A stretch of DNA of 41,208 bases from Actinomycetota bacterium (GCA_018821365.1 JAHJML010000016.1:1-41208); one strand, 5' to 3'. Shown: positions 1 through 7,615, numbered from the stretch's first letter. Numbers and translations are program-made. Notes: generated from the letters alone by a model not told the origin.

Positions 1-2
1 CC

Positions 3-287
3 GTAAACGTCGGCGGTACCACGGAAGGCGGCGACGGCGTGATCACGCTGATCGTGGCGATCGCCACCGCCGCGGCGGCGATCTTCCTGAAGAACAAGGC
101 CCGCATGATCACGGTCGTCATCGGCGGCGCCATCCTCGCCATCGTCGGCCTCGTCAACGTGCTCGACATCAACAGCACGGCCACCGACTACGGGGACATC
201 GGCGTGAGTGTCTCCGTCGGCATCGGTCTGTGGATGGTGCTGGCCGGCGGCGTCGTCGCAGTGGTAGGGGCCTTCCTGAAGAAGTAG
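3..287 (+). CDS. Small membrane protein, 5' end cut by window edge
   Basis: The frame is open from the window edge, so the gene probably starts upstream; a GTG at 39 is an alternative start giving 82 residues. The visible part has three hydrophobic stretches (about residues 2-17, 24-42 and 56-80 counted from the GTG), the first two separated by a basic loop with KNKAR, and it ends in FLKK. It therefore looks like a small three-helix membrane protein or the membrane-anchoring end of a longer one. I do not recognise a family. The residues before the GTG (NVGGTTEGGDG) are polar and could be a linker from an upstream domain, which favours a partial gene. Confidence 0.55.
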   Translation, partial: VNVGGTTEGGDGVITLIVAIATAAAAIFLKNKARMITVVIGGAILAIVGLVNVLDINSTATDYGDIGVSVSVGIGLWMVLAGGVVAVVGAFLKK

Positions 288-403
288 CCCCGCAGGGACC
301 GTGGAATCGGCGGGCCGGGCAACCGGTCCGCCGACTCGTTTGTCGGGTTGGAGCGGCCGGGAACCCGGGCCCTCCCACCCCGGCAGCACCGGGTCGTTCC
401 GCC

Positions 404-769
404 CTACGAGGCTGGGGAGGCGGGGGTGAGGCTGCCGAGTCGTCGGCGGATTTCGGCGGTCTCGTCGGAGAAGGCGTAGTCCCAGAAGGCTTCCTGGGCC
501 CGGGTGGCCGGCCGGGAGGTGTCGCGGGCCAGGTAGAGGACACGCTCCGGCCTGACGCCCTCGACCTCGACGACCGAGACCTCCCCGTCTCCTGCCTCGG
601 TGGCGACCAGGGCCGAGACGAAGGCGACCCCGATGCCCTCCGCCACAGCCATCCGGATCGCCTCGGAGTTGCCCATTTCCATGATCCGGGGGAGGTCCTC
701 GATCCCGATGTCGTGGGGGGCCAGGGCTTCACGGACGGCGGCGACGGTTCCCGACCCGTCCTCGCGGGA
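404..769 (-). pseudogene. LysR-type regulator remnant (C-terminal effector-binding half only)
   Basis: The last 120 or so residues of this frame read like the second half of a LysR effector-binding domain: REDGSGT, then a helix, MGNSEAIRMAVAEGIGVAFVS (family pattern: GSTEAIKRAVEAGLGIAFLS), a beta-strand region and a closing helix. No helix-turn-helix and no first half of the domain are present. Similarity begins within a few bases of the stop codon of the GDP-mannose dehydratase, and the region upstream of that gene does not hold the missing part. There is no convincing start codon or ribosome site. I read this as a remnant left by a deletion or recombination; a misassembly is the alternative. 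Confidence 0.6.
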
Positions 770-773
770 GAAC

Positions 774-1790
774 CTACCCGGCCAGGGCGGCTTCCACCAT
801 CTCCTCGACGAGAGCGGTGAAGGTGTAGGTGGGCTGCCAGCCGAGCACCCGGCGCGCCTTGGATGCATCCCCGGTGAGCACCTCGACCTCGGCCGGGCGG
901 TAGAAGTCGGGTGACACGTCGACGACCGTCTTGCCGGTCGCCTCGTCGATGCCGACCTCGTCGACACCCTGCCCCTCCCAGCGGATGGTCACTCCCACCT
1001 TCTTGAAGGCGATCTCGGCGAGTTCCCTGACCGAGTGCACCTCGCCGGTGGCCAGCACGTAGTCGTCGCCGTGGGGTTGCTGCAGCATCAGCCACATGCC
1101 CTCCACGTAGTCCTTGGCGTGTCCCCAGTCGCGCTGGGCGTCGAGGTTCCCCAGCGTCAGCCTCTCCTGGCGCCCGGCCGCCACCGCCACCGCCCCGATG
1201 ATGATCTTCTGGGTGACGAAGTCCTTGCCGCGGAACGGCGACTCGTGGTTGAACAGGATGCCGTTGGAGCCGTGCAGGCCGTAGCCCTCTCGGTAGTTCT
1301 TGACGATCCAGTACGAGAACAACTTCGAGACCCCGTAGGGGGAGCGGGGATGGAAGGGGGTGTCCTCGTTCTGGGGCGTCTCCTTGACGAGTCCGAACAA
1401 CTCCGAGGTGGATGCCTGGTAGAAGCGCGTCGTCTCCATCAGGCCGAGGGTGCGGATGCACTCGAGGAGTCGGAGGGTGCCGAGGGCGTCCACATCCGCC
1501 GTGTACTCGGGGATGTCGAAGGAGATCCGCACATGCGACTGGGCGCCCAGGTTGTAGACCTCGTCGAAGTGGTACTCGTTGAAGAGCTTCAGCAGGCAAC
1601 CGGTGTCGGTCAGGTCGCCGTAGTGGTACTGGAGACCGCCGCCCGCCTCGAACGCCCGGAGCCTGAGGAGGTTCTCCTGGGTGGTCCGCCGCTTGAGTGC
1701 GTGAATCCGATAGCCCCGCTCGAGGAGAAACTCCACGAGGTAGCCGCCGTCTTGCCCGGTCACCCCGGTGATTAAGGCCGTCTTGCTCAT
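774..1790 (-). CDS. gmd: GDP-mannose 4,6-dehydratase
   Basis: The 338-residue protein should convert GDP-mannose to GDP-4-dehydro-6-deoxy-mannose, the entry to GDP-fucose, GDP-rhamnose and related cell-surface sugars. It is a short-chain dehydrogenase: the NAD(P) glycine motif is at residues 9-15 (GVTGQDG), the catalytic region TSELFG at 128-133 (Glu130), and YGVSK gives Tyr152 and Lys156. The phrase FNHESP typical of Gmd is present, but followed by FRGKDF rather than the usual RRGETF. The ATG is preceded by GAAGAGG at good spacing; the open frame continues upstream but that part is low-complexity. No other sugar-nucleotide gene lies nearby. Similarity to other GDP-sugar dehydratases or epimerases leaves some room, but Gmd is the best call. 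Confidence 0.88.
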   Translation of the reverse strand: MSKTALITGVTGQDGGYLVEFLLERGYRIHALKRRTTQENLLRLRAFEAGGGLQYHYGDLTDTGCLLKLFNEYHFDEVYNLGAQSHVRISFDIPEYTADVDALGTLRLLECIRTLGLMETTRFYQASTSELFGLVKETPQNEDTPFHPRSPYGVSKLFSYWIVKNYREGYGLHGSNGILFNHESPFRGKDFVTQKIIIGAVAVAAGRQERLTLGNLDAQRDWGHAKDYVEGMWLMLQQPHGDDYVLATGEVHSVRELAEIAFKKVGVTIRWEGQGVDEVGIDEATGKTVVDVSPDFYRPAEVEVLTGDASKARRVLGWQPTYTFTALVEEMVEAALAG

Positions 1791-1815
1791 CGTCCTCTTC
1801 CCGATCGTCGTCATG

Positions 1816-1853
1816 GTCGACGGGCCACCCGGCTCCGTCGACGGGCCACCCGG
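1816..1853. repeat. Two direct copies of a 17-bp sequence
   Basis: GTCGACGGGCCACCCGG occurs at 1816-1832 and again at 1837-1853, separated by four bases. It lies just upstream of the dehydratase start on the minus strand. The copy unit with spacer is 21 bp, so in the open minus frame it would read as a repeated PGGPST. Confidence 0.85.
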
Positions 1854-1887
1854 GTCTTCCGGCGGGCGTGGCCCCGGAACCGGACCA

Positions 1888-1893
1888 AGCATA
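1888..1893 (-). promoter_or_regulatory. Possible -10 box for gmd
   Basis: TATGCT on the minus strand matches the TANNNT pattern and would give a leader of roughly 90 bases before the gmd start. The rest of the gap between gmd and the RRM gene on this side shows only the short direct repeat. Weak evidence. Confidence 0.3.
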
Positions 1894-2007
1894 GGGTGGG
1901 CCGCCATCGCTCCGGGTAGCGTCGCCGGGACGGCCGCGGCCCGGCTCGGATCGACCGCTTCCGGGTGGCCGGCGGTCGGAAGGAAATCCGGTCGCAGCGG
2001 GTATTTA

Positions 2008-2038
2008 GGTTCCGGTAGCGACCGGAACCGGCTACAGT
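2008..2038 (+). promoter_or_regulatory. Promoter with perfect inverted-repeat operator for the RRM gene
   Basis: GGTTCCGGT (2008-2016) and ACCGGAACC (2021-2029) form a perfect 9-bp inverted repeat around AGCG. Four bases later TACAGT (2033-2038) fits a -10 box. An inverted repeat occupying the spacer of a promoter is the usual place for a repressor. Transcription would begin near 2045, leaving a leader of about 170 bases before the RRM start codon. Confidence 0.55.
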
Positions 2039-2046
2039 GGTAGTGA

Positions 2047-2064
2047 GCACGCCGATATGCGTGC
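2047..2064 (+). promoter_or_regulatory. Hairpin at the 5' end of the RRM leader RNA
   Basis: GCACGC (2047-2052) pairs perfectly with GCGTGC (2059-2064) around a six-base loop. It would sit at the very 5' end of the transcript predicted from the promoter at 2033-2038. The remaining leader to 2214 shows no gene; it may be a regulatory untranslated region, as cold-regulated RRM genes of other bacteria have long leaders, but that is inference. Confidence 0.4.
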
Positions 2065-2214
2065 AACGCCCGCCTTTGCTTCTTCTGTCCCGTCGAGTGA
2101 AGTCGCCGCAGGACCCCACGGCCTCCAACCGGCAACCGTGCCGCAATGGATGCGGGGTTTCAGCCTGCGGGGCGTTCCGATCAGACGGTTCAATGCTTCA
2201 GAAGGAGCACACCC

Positions 2215-2469
2215 ATGTCCACCAACATCTATGTTGGGAACCTTGCGTTCTCGACCGATTCCGCCGCGTTGCGGAAACTGTTCGGCGAGTACGGCGAGGT
2301 CACCAGCGCCCAGGTCGTCGACGACCGCGACACCGGCCGCTCCCGCGGCTTCGGTTTCGTCGAGATGGCCTCCTCCGAGGAAGCCAACAAGGCGATCTCC
2401 GAGATCAACGGCTCGACCGTCGACGGTCGCCAACTCAACGTGAACCTGGCCAAAGAGCGTTCCAGGTAA
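2215..2469 (+). CDS. Single-RRM RNA-binding protein
   Basis: An 84-residue protein that is one RNA recognition motif and little else. RNP2 is IYVGNL (residues 5-10) and RNP1 is RGFGFVEM, with the expected beta-alpha-beta spacing and a short basic tail ending KERSR. Such stand-alone RRM proteins bind single-stranded RNA in the cytoplasm and in cyanobacteria are linked to cold and mRNA fate. The ATG follows a strong GAAGGAG eight bases away. The gene has its own promoter with an inverted-repeat operator, a long leader and a strong terminator, so it is a regulated monocistronic unit. The exact RNA targets cannot be read from sequence. Confidence 0.93.
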   Translation: MSTNIYVGNLAFSTDSAALRKLFGEYGEVTSAQVVDDRDTGRSRGFGFVEMASSEEANKAISEINGSTVDGRQLNVNLAKERSR

Positions 2470-2480
2470 CCACTGTCGCA

Positions 2481-2510
2481 GGGGGTCGGAGATCACTCTC
2501 CGACCCCCTT
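2481..2510 (+). terminator. Strong hairpin terminator after the RRM gene
   Basis: A perfect 12-bp stem (2481-2492 with 2497-2508) closes a four-base loop TCAC; only two T residues follow. It sits 11 bases after the RRM stop codon. Confidence 0.75.
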
Positions 2511-2566
2511 GCACAACCGTCCTCCACCCCGCCCTGCGGGGGCTGATGTTTCGGAAGGAGAACGAC

Positions 2567-2641
2567 ATGATCAGGAGTCTCTCCTTGATCGCTCCGGAGA
2601 CGAAACGGCATCCGAATCCCGGCGCCGGGGGTTCCCGATGA
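2567..2641 (+). CDS. Leader peptide coupled to the zinc-knuckle gene
   Basis: A 24-codon frame beginning MIRSLSLIAPE has a near-ideal ribosome site (GGAAGGAG, six bases before the ATG). Its TGA stop overlaps the ATG of the next small gene in the sequence ATGA, the standard arrangement for translational coupling. The downstream ATG has no ribosome site of its own. The peptide itself has no recognisable domain. It may exist only to bring ribosomes to the second frame; a frameshift in one longer gene is the alternative. Confidence 0.45.
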   Translation: MIRSLSLIAPETKRHPNPGAGGSR

Positions 2642-2778
2642 AGCCGACCAAGGTGGTCGACGGGGGACGAGATCGCTGCTTGGCTTGCGGACATCCCAAA
2701 CGGGAGCATCGGGCCGGTCACTGCACGGTCCCCAAGTGCGCCTGCCTCATCCACTCCGTTGCGGAGCCGAAGAAGTAG
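2638..2778 (+). CDS. 46-residue Cys/His zinc-knuckle protein
   Basis: The protein carries a compact metal-ligand pattern: CLACGH, then H at the end of KREH, then C in GHC, and finally CAC before LIH. This spacing (CxxCxH...H...C...CxC) is seen in many tiny actinobacterial and archaeal proteins and probably binds one or two zinc ions. The start ATG overlaps the stop of the preceding 24-codon frame. The open frame extends further upstream to 2509, but that part overlaps the RRM terminator and is unlikely to be translated. Function unknown; its placement right after the RRM gene may be meaningful or accidental. Confidence 0.6.
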   Translation: MKPTKVVDGGRDRCLACGHPKREHRAGHCTVPKCACLIHSVAEPKK

Positions 2779-2844
2779 TTCGGCTCTGGCGGGGCGAACC
2801 GACGGGTGGGTCCCGCCCTCCCCGTCACACCACCCGGCGAAGGG

Positions 2845-3042
2845 TCAGCCGGATCCGGCCCGGTCTCTGGGCACCTCCTCCCACCGTCCGTCGGGGAGCC
2901 GCCGCAGGATCATCTCCGTGCCGCCCAGGCACTCGGGCTCCTGCCACCACTTCGCATTGGAAACGGTGATCCAATGGGGCCAGAGCCGGCCGTGCTCACA
3001 GGACCGGCTGTGATCCCGCACCCGGATCGTGTCGTCCGTCAC
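2845..3042 (-). CDS. Conserved-looking small Cys/His hypothetical protein
   Basis: From a GTG start with a purine-rich GGAGGGGAGG region upstream, this frame gives 65 residues. The core RVRDHSRSCEHGRLWPHW, followed by WWQEPECLGG and MILRRL, has the look of a short family found in actinobacterial and phage genomes, where a CxH pair, tryptophans and a CLGG or CPGG turn recur. It may bind a metal through Cys and His. Both flanking genes are on other transcripts: the zinc-knuckle gene converges on it, and the SRPBCC gene lies upstream on the same strand. No function is assigned. Confidence 0.5.
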   Translation of the reverse strand: MTDDTIRVRDHSRSCEHGRLWPHWITVSNAKWWQEPECLGGTEMILRRLPDGRWEEVPRDRAGSG

Positions 3043-3100
3043 GGTCCGCCCCCGCCTCCCCTCCGGCTCCACCCGGCGACCGGGCCGTCCGGTTGAGTGG

Positions 3101-3547
3101 TCATCCCTCCAACCCGCTCACGATGCGCTCGAAGAGGTCGCCGAGCGACTGCTCGGCGAGATGGTGGAGACCGAGCGTGTCGACGGCTCCGCCGATGACG
3201 CCCAGCGGCGGCTTGTAGGTGGCGATCAGGGCCAGCGAGGTGCGTTCGTCGGCCACCGGGATCGCATCGATCCTCGCCTCGAGGTGGGGGAACAGTTCGC
3301 CGTGGAGGGCAGCATCGGCGCTGAACATCAGATGGGCTCCCACGGCCTCGGCGTGGGGTTCGTCGTACCCGATGATTTCCACCGTGACATCCCTGGAGAT
3401 CTCGGTTCCCCGCAGGCGGGCGGCCAGCGTGGTGCGGAGCGGCGGGCCGGCGCCACCGAACAGCGCGGCCGCCTCATCGCGCAGGCGATCGCGCACCCGT
3501 TCGTACGGTGTTTCGATGGTCCTGGCGAATTGGATGTCGCGCTTCAT
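3101..3547 (-). CDS. SRPBCC (START-like) ligand-binding protein
   Basis: A 148-residue protein whose pattern fits the SRPBCC/polyketide-cyclase-like fold: an N-terminal strand MKRDIQFARTIETPYERV, a middle of alternating strands, and a long closing helix HHLAEQSLGDLFERIVSGLEG. Members form a deep hydrophobic pocket for lipids or aromatic ligands; the ligand here is unknown. The chosen ATG starts exactly at the first predicted strand; upstream codons are low-complexity. It is divergent from the tryptophanase-family gene, with 88 bases between the two starts, so the two could share control, but this is only positional evidence. Confidence 0.6.
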   Translation of the reverse strand: MKRDIQFARTIETPYERVRDRLRDEAAALFGGAGPPLRTTLAARLRGTEISRDVTVEIIGYDEPHAEAVGAHLMFSADAALHGELFPHLEARIDAIPVADERTSLALIATYKPPLGVIGGAVDTLGLHHLAEQSLGDLFERIVSGLEG

Positions 3548-3635
3548 TCCGCCCCGCGGACGATGCAGCAACCGTACCCTGAGAGTCGAGATTCCGCCAC
3601 GGCGTAGTGTCGGGTCGAACCGACGAAGGGTGCCC

Positions 3636-5012
3636 GTGCCGTATCGGACGATCATCGAGCCATTCAAGATCCACTCCGTCCAGGAGATCGCGTTGCCGAC
3701 CGCAGAGGAACGGGAGGCCGCCCTGCAACGCGCCGGGTACAACCTCTTCAATCTGCACGCCGACGAGGTGATCATCGACCTGCTCACCGACTCGGGCACC
3801 GGAGCGATGTCGGATCGGCAGTGGGCGGCGATGATGGTGGGCGACGAGTCCTATGCCGGGAGCAGGTCGTGGTACCGGCTCCGCGACTCCGTGCGCGATC
3901 TGACCGCCATGCCCGAGATGATTCCCACTCATCAGGGCCGGGCGGCCGAGCGGATTCTCTTCGCCGAGGCCGTCGAGGCAGGTGACGTCGTCCCCAACAA
4001 CACCCACTTCTACACCACCAGGGCCAACATCGAGTATCAGGGGGCCGAAGCCCTCGATCTCGTCATCCCGGAGGGGCGGAACCCGGCAGCCGACCATCCG
4101 TTCAAAGGCAACGTCGACATCGATCGGCTGGTGGCGCTGATCGAGGAGGTGGGCGTCGATCGCATCCCGATGGTGATGGTCACCATCACCAACAACTCGG
4201 GCGGTGGCCAACCGGTCTCCCTCGGCAACCTGCGAGCGGTGCGCCGGGTGTGCGATCGCTATCACCTGCCGCTGTTCCTCGACGCCTGCCGATTCGCCGA
4301 GAATGCTTGGTTCATCAAACTGCGGGAACCCGGGTATGCCGACAAGACCCCCCGCCAGATCGCCAAGGAGATGTTCTCCCTCGCCCACGGCGCCACCTTC
4401 TCGGCCAAGAAGGACGGCCTCGCCAACATCGGCGGATTCCTGGCGATGCACGATCAGGAACTAGCCGGGCGGTGCCGCAACCTGCTGATCCTGACCGAAG
4501 GGTTCCCGACCTATGGGGGCCTGGCCGGCCGCGACCTCGAAGCGATCGCCCAGGGCCTCGAGGAGGTGCTCGACGAGGAGTACCTCCGGTACCGGATTCG
4601 CTCCACTGCCTACCTGGCGGAGAAGGCCGACGCCGCCGGGGTGCCGATCGTCAAGCCCCCCGGCGGGCACGCCGTCTATCTGGACGCCAAGGGCCTGCTG
4701 CCGCACATTCCCCAGTCCGAGTACCCGGCCCAGGCGCTGGCCGTCGAGTTGTACCGGGACGGCGGGGTGCGGGGGGTCGAGATCGGCTCGGTGATGTTCG
4801 GCAAGCCCCGGCCGGATGGCACCGAGGAGCCGGCCGCGATGGAGCTGGTGCGGTTGGCGGTGCCCAGGCGCACCTACACCCAGAGCCACATCGACTACGT
4901 GGCCGAGGTGATCCTGTCGGTCGCCAACCGGGCCAAGGACATCCGCGGCTATCGGATCGCCGAGTCGGCCCCCTGGCTCCGCCACTTCTCGGCCAGGTTC
5001 GAGCCCCTGTAG
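3636..5012 (+). CDS. Beta-eliminating lyase of the tryptophanase / tyrosine phenol-lyase family
   Basis: A 458-residue PLP enzyme (TnaA is 471, Tpl 456). Expected residues are present: Tyr73 in GDESYAG, Arg102 in THQGR, Asp216 and Arg219 in LDACRFAEN, PLP lysine Lys259 in SAKKD, Arg406 for the substrate carboxylate. These enzymes split tryptophan or tyrosine into indole or phenol, pyruvate and ammonia. Discriminating positions are mixed: Ile383 (VEIGS) and His450 (LRHF) follow tryptophanase, many backbone stretches follow tyrosine phenol-lyase, and position 126 is Tyr where tryptophanase has Asp and Tpl has Thr. Start GTG 3636 is preferred over GTG 3630 because GAAGGG lies five bases ahead. 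Substrate left open. Confidence 0.9.
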   Translation: MPYRTIIEPFKIHSVQEIALPTAEEREAALQRAGYNLFNLHADEVIIDLLTDSGTGAMSDRQWAAMMVGDESYAGSRSWYRLRDSVRDLTAMPEMIPTHQGRAAERILFAEAVEAGDVVPNNTHFYTTRANIEYQGAEALDLVIPEGRNPAADHPFKGNVDIDRLVALIEEVGVDRIPMVMVTITNNSGGGQPVSLGNLRAVRRVCDRYHLPLFLDACRFAENAWFIKLREPGYADKTPRQIAKEMFSLAHGATFSAKKDGLANIGGFLAMHDQELAGRCRNLLILTEGFPTYGGLAGRDLEAIAQGLEEVLDEEYLRYRIRSTAYLAEKADAAGVPIVKPPGGHAVYLDAKGLLPHIPQSEYPAQALAVELYRDGGVRGVEIGSVMFGKPRPDGTEEPAAMELVRLAVPRRTYTQSHIDYVAEVILSVANRAKDIRGYRIAESAPWLRHFSARFEPL

Positions 5013-5022
5013 GCAGGCAGGG

Positions 5023-5052
5023 GACCCCGGACGCGACGGCGGGGCCGGGGTC
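5023..5052 (+). terminator. Possible terminator after the lyase gene
   Basis: GACCCCGG (5023-5030) pairs with CCGGGGTC (5045-5052) around a 14-base GC-rich loop. There is no T tract. The rest of the gap to 5287 contains no gene or riboswitch that I recognise. Confidence 0.35.
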
Positions 5053-5287
5053 GAGGACTTCGGACGCTCACAGGAGGGGGTGCTGTGTGCTCAGTCCTGC
5101 GACCCGGCCCCACACCGTCAGCCCCAAGCCCGTAGGCCGGGACACCAAAGGGAAGGGAGGCCCCCTCGCTTCTCCATCCATGATGGTACTCGCCGTCGAA
5201 TCACTGCTAGGGGCAAAGGTCACCATTCGGGAGCATCGGGACCTCCTCCGCTGGACACGGCATCGGCAGGCATGCCAGGCTGATCTC

Positions 5288-5911
5288 GTGTTCAGAGATC
5301 GCATCCACGCCGGTGAAGTGCTGGGGGAGGCGGTGGGGAGGGTCCCATTGGTGGACCCGATCGTCCTCGGGCTTCCCAGGGGCGGGGTGGTCGTGGCGGC
5401 CGGGGTTGCCGCGGCCATCGGGGCGCCGCTCGATGTGGTCGTGGTCCGCAAACTCGGCGCCCCCGGCAACCCCGAACTGGGGATCGGAGCGGTGGCCGAG
5501 GGGGGTGTGACCATCCTCAACGAGGAGTTGATCGGGCGGCTGGGGGTGACCCGGGAGGAACTCGACGAAGTCACCGCACGCGAGCACGCCGAACTCGAAC
5601 GACGGCGATCGGCCTACCGAGCCGGCGGCGAGCCCGAGCGATTGGACGGCAGGGATGCAGTGGTGGTCGACGACGGGTTGGCGACCGGCTACACCGCCCG
5701 GGCGGCGATCGCCGGGGCCCGCCGGCGGGGCGCCGCCCGGGTGGTCCTGGCGGTCCCGGTGGCAGCCGCCGAGACCGCCCGTGAGATCTCCCCGATCGTC
5801 GACGAGTTGGTGTGCGTCGAGAGGCTCACCACGATGCTGGGGGTGGGCGGGTCGTACCGGGACTTTCGCCAGACCAGCGATGAGGAGGTCCGCCGGGTGT
5901 TGGGGATGTGA
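5288..5911 (+). CDS. Phosphoribosyltransferase-like protein (COG1926 type)
   Basis: A 207-residue protein with the type I phosphoribosyltransferase core. The PRPP loop is VVVDDGLATGYTA, with the paired acidic residues, and an earlier loop LGLPRGGVVVA binds pyrophosphate. The family start (M/VFRDR..AG..L) matches the GTG at 5288; the frame is open further upstream, but that part does not resemble the family. Related proteins are annotated as predicted phosphoribosyltransferases and are often found near stress or dienelactone-hydrolase genes; the base used is not known. The ribosome site is weak. It converges with the glycosidase-like gene, with six bases between stops. Confidence 0.85.
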   Translation: MFRDRIHAGEVLGEAVGRVPLVDPIVLGLPRGGVVVAAGVAAAIGAPLDVVVVRKLGAPGNPELGIGAVAEGGVTILNEELIGRLGVTREELDEVTAREHAELERRRSAYRAGGEPERLDGRDAVVVDDGLATGYTARAAIAGARRRGAARVVLAVPVAAAETAREISPIVDELVCVERLTTMLGVGGSYRDFRQTSDEEVRRVLGM

Positions 5912-5917
5912 GAGCCG

Positions 5918-7468
5918 CTACTCGAGCGGCAGGGATCCCATCAGGTGATCGCTGCTGGAGTGCCACAGCATCCAACCCACCCCGCGCTCCTCGGCTTCGG
6001 CGATGCTCGCTTCGATCTGCGCCTCGGTGTAGCCCCACCCCTGGATCCAGGGACGCAGCACGGCGCCACCCGCCATCTTGGGGATGCCGCTGTCGAGGGC
6101 GTTGCCGATGACGGCATCCGGGTGGTCGACGGGCCGGTCGAACCCCAGCCATCCGGTCCCGTAGTGACTGGCGTAGATCATGGGGGAGATCGCATCCACC
6201 GACCAGGAGAGCTCTTCGGGGCGCTGGCCGAGCATCTGGTCGTCGGTGACCGACATGACGATGGCGAAGACGTCGGCGGACACCGCACATCCCAGCGGGT
6301 GAAGCCGGTTGCCGGCCTCCTTGAGGAATGCGTCCACCGTGGCGATCCGTTCGGTCGCAGAGGTGGTGGGATCGTCGTATTGGACGACGCTGAGGTCGCC
6401 GTCGGTGGGGAAGCGGACGTAGTCGAACTGGATCTCATCGAAGCCGAGTTGGCACGCCTCCACCGCCAGATCGAGCGGATACTCCCAGGCTTCCCGGTCG
6501 GTCGGGTCCATCCACCCAAGGCCCTGGCCGGTGGTCCAGATGCCGCCGGTCGCCGAGTTGTGGAGCGCCAACTCCTCGCGCACCGGCGCCCGCACCGGAT
6601 CCTGGAAGGTCACCACCCGGGTGATCGTGTAGAGGCCCCGTTCGTGGGCGGCCGCCAGCACCTCGCGGGGTTGGTAGCGGTCGGCGACGGCGCCGATGTC
6701 GCGGGCCTCCTGCACCTGCGACAGGTACGGGACGATCCCCTTCTCGTCCTTGGTGTCGAAGATGAGGGTGTTGACCGTCGATGCCTCCGCCATTCGCAGG
6801 ATGCCGGTGTACTTCTCCTGATCTCCGGCGGCCAGACCGTCGACCCTGAGGCCCCTGACGATGAAGGGATCGAGGGTCACATCGATGCGGGCGGCCTTGC
6901 CGTCCCATGCGGTCGAGGCCGGGGTCCAGGCCGTCTTGGAGGCGGTGACTTCGCCGGCCAATGCCTCGACGAACTCGAAGTTGCCGTATCCATCGGTCTG
7001 GGTCTGCAGGTCGCCGAGCGACACCTCCACCGCGGCCACCCCGATGCCGTTGGGGCCGACCACCCGGCCGGCTACCCGGATCGGCTCCAGTTGCAGATGG
7101 AGCGCCTGATCGAGGGGTACCTCGTCGATGGGGAAGGAGGCTTCGATGTAGCCGGGCGCCGAGATCTGGAGGGTCGCCGGTGCGATGAACTCCAGGGCCG
7201 CCCGCCCGTTCTCTCCGGATATCGTGGAACCGTTGGGCCCGGCGACGGTGGCGCCGGCCAAACCACCGCGGGTGCCCAGCACCGTGACCACGGTCTTGTC
7301 GCCCTGGAACATCGTCGGGATCAGCTTCCAGGCCGAGACGGCGAGGGCGGCGACGATGACGATCAGCATGGCCTTGCGCGGGTTGAAGTTGGGCAGGAAC
7401 CGCCGGCGGCGCCGGTAACCGGAACTGCCCGAACTGAAGATGCGGAGATCGCTGCCTCGCTGGGCCAC
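5918..7468 (-). CDS. Membrane-anchored putative glycoside hydrolase (DUF4015)
   Basis: A 516-residue protein: basic cytoplasmic N-terminus (RRRRRFLPNFNPRK), one transmembrane helix near residues 33-51, two beta-sandwich-like repeats resembling carboxypeptidase-regulatory or PEGA modules (about 60-210), and a C-terminal TIM-barrel domain of the DUF4015 putative glycoside hydrolase type with the signatures FDTKDEKG, GFDEIQFDYVRFPTDG and ISPMIYASHYG. The active domain should face outside the membrane and act on cell-wall or exopolysaccharide. GTG at 7468 is preferred over GTG 7495 because AAAGGA stands six bases ahead. It is divergent from xdhC-like. No substrate can be named. Confidence 0.82.
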   Translation of the reverse strand: MAQRGSDLRIFSSGSSGYRRRRRFLPNFNPRKAMLIVIVAALAVSAWKLIPTMFQGDKTVVTVLGTRGGLAGATVAGPNGSTISGENGRAALEFIAPATLQISAPGYIEASFPIDEVPLDQALHLQLEPIRVAGRVVGPNGIGVAAVEVSLGDLQTQTDGYGNFEFVEALAGEVTASKTAWTPASTAWDGKAARIDVTLDPFIVRGLRVDGLAAGDQEKYTGILRMAEASTVNTLIFDTKDEKGIVPYLSQVQEARDIGAVADRYQPREVLAAAHERGLYTITRVVTFQDPVRAPVREELALHNSATGGIWTTGQGLGWMDPTDREAWEYPLDLAVEACQLGFDEIQFDYVRFPTDGDLSVVQYDDPTTSATERIATVDAFLKEAGNRLHPLGCAVSADVFAIVMSVTDDQMLGQRPEELSWSVDAISPMIYASHYGTGWLGFDRPVDHPDAVIGNALDSGIPKMAGGAVLRPWIQGWGYTEAQIEASIAEAEERGVGWMLWHSSSDHLMGSLPLE

Positions 7469-7601
7469 GCTGGGTCCTTTCGCGCCGGGACCCACCCCGG
7501 CGGTTCTCAGGATAGGACGGGCCGAATCCTGGTTCGGGCAGGGGATGAACGCCCCGGGGGGAGTCCTGGTTCCCGCCGCGGCCCGTCGGCGGCCGCTTCC
7601 C

Positions 7602-7607
7602 TAGAGT
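7602..7607 (+). promoter_or_regulatory. -10 box of a leaderless promoter (XdhC gene)
   Basis: TAGAGT ends eight bases before the ATG at 7616, and there is no Shine-Dalgarno site between them. Confidence 0.5.
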
Positions 7608-7615
7608 GGCGGTCC

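Noticed and set aside
1791-2135. N-terminal extension of gmd by more than 100 residues
   Set aside because: The extension is low-complexity, includes the 17-bp direct repeats and crosses the RRM promoter; the ATG at 1790 has a ribosome site and matches the family N-terminus.
3636-5012. Naming the lyase tnaA or tpl
   Set aside because: Specificity residues disagree with each other (Tyr126, Ile383, His450), so a gene name would claim more than the sequence shows.
5013-5287. Possible riboswitch or small gene in the gap before the phosphoribosyltransferase
   Set aside because: I could not match any riboswitch core, and the open frames here have no family resemblance. A covariance-model search would be needed.
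5945-7615. Long plus-strand open frame leading into the XdhC gene
   Set aside because: It is antisense to the DUF4015 gene. Only the part from ATG 7616 matches a known family; the upstream part is composition-driven openness of GC-rich DNA.
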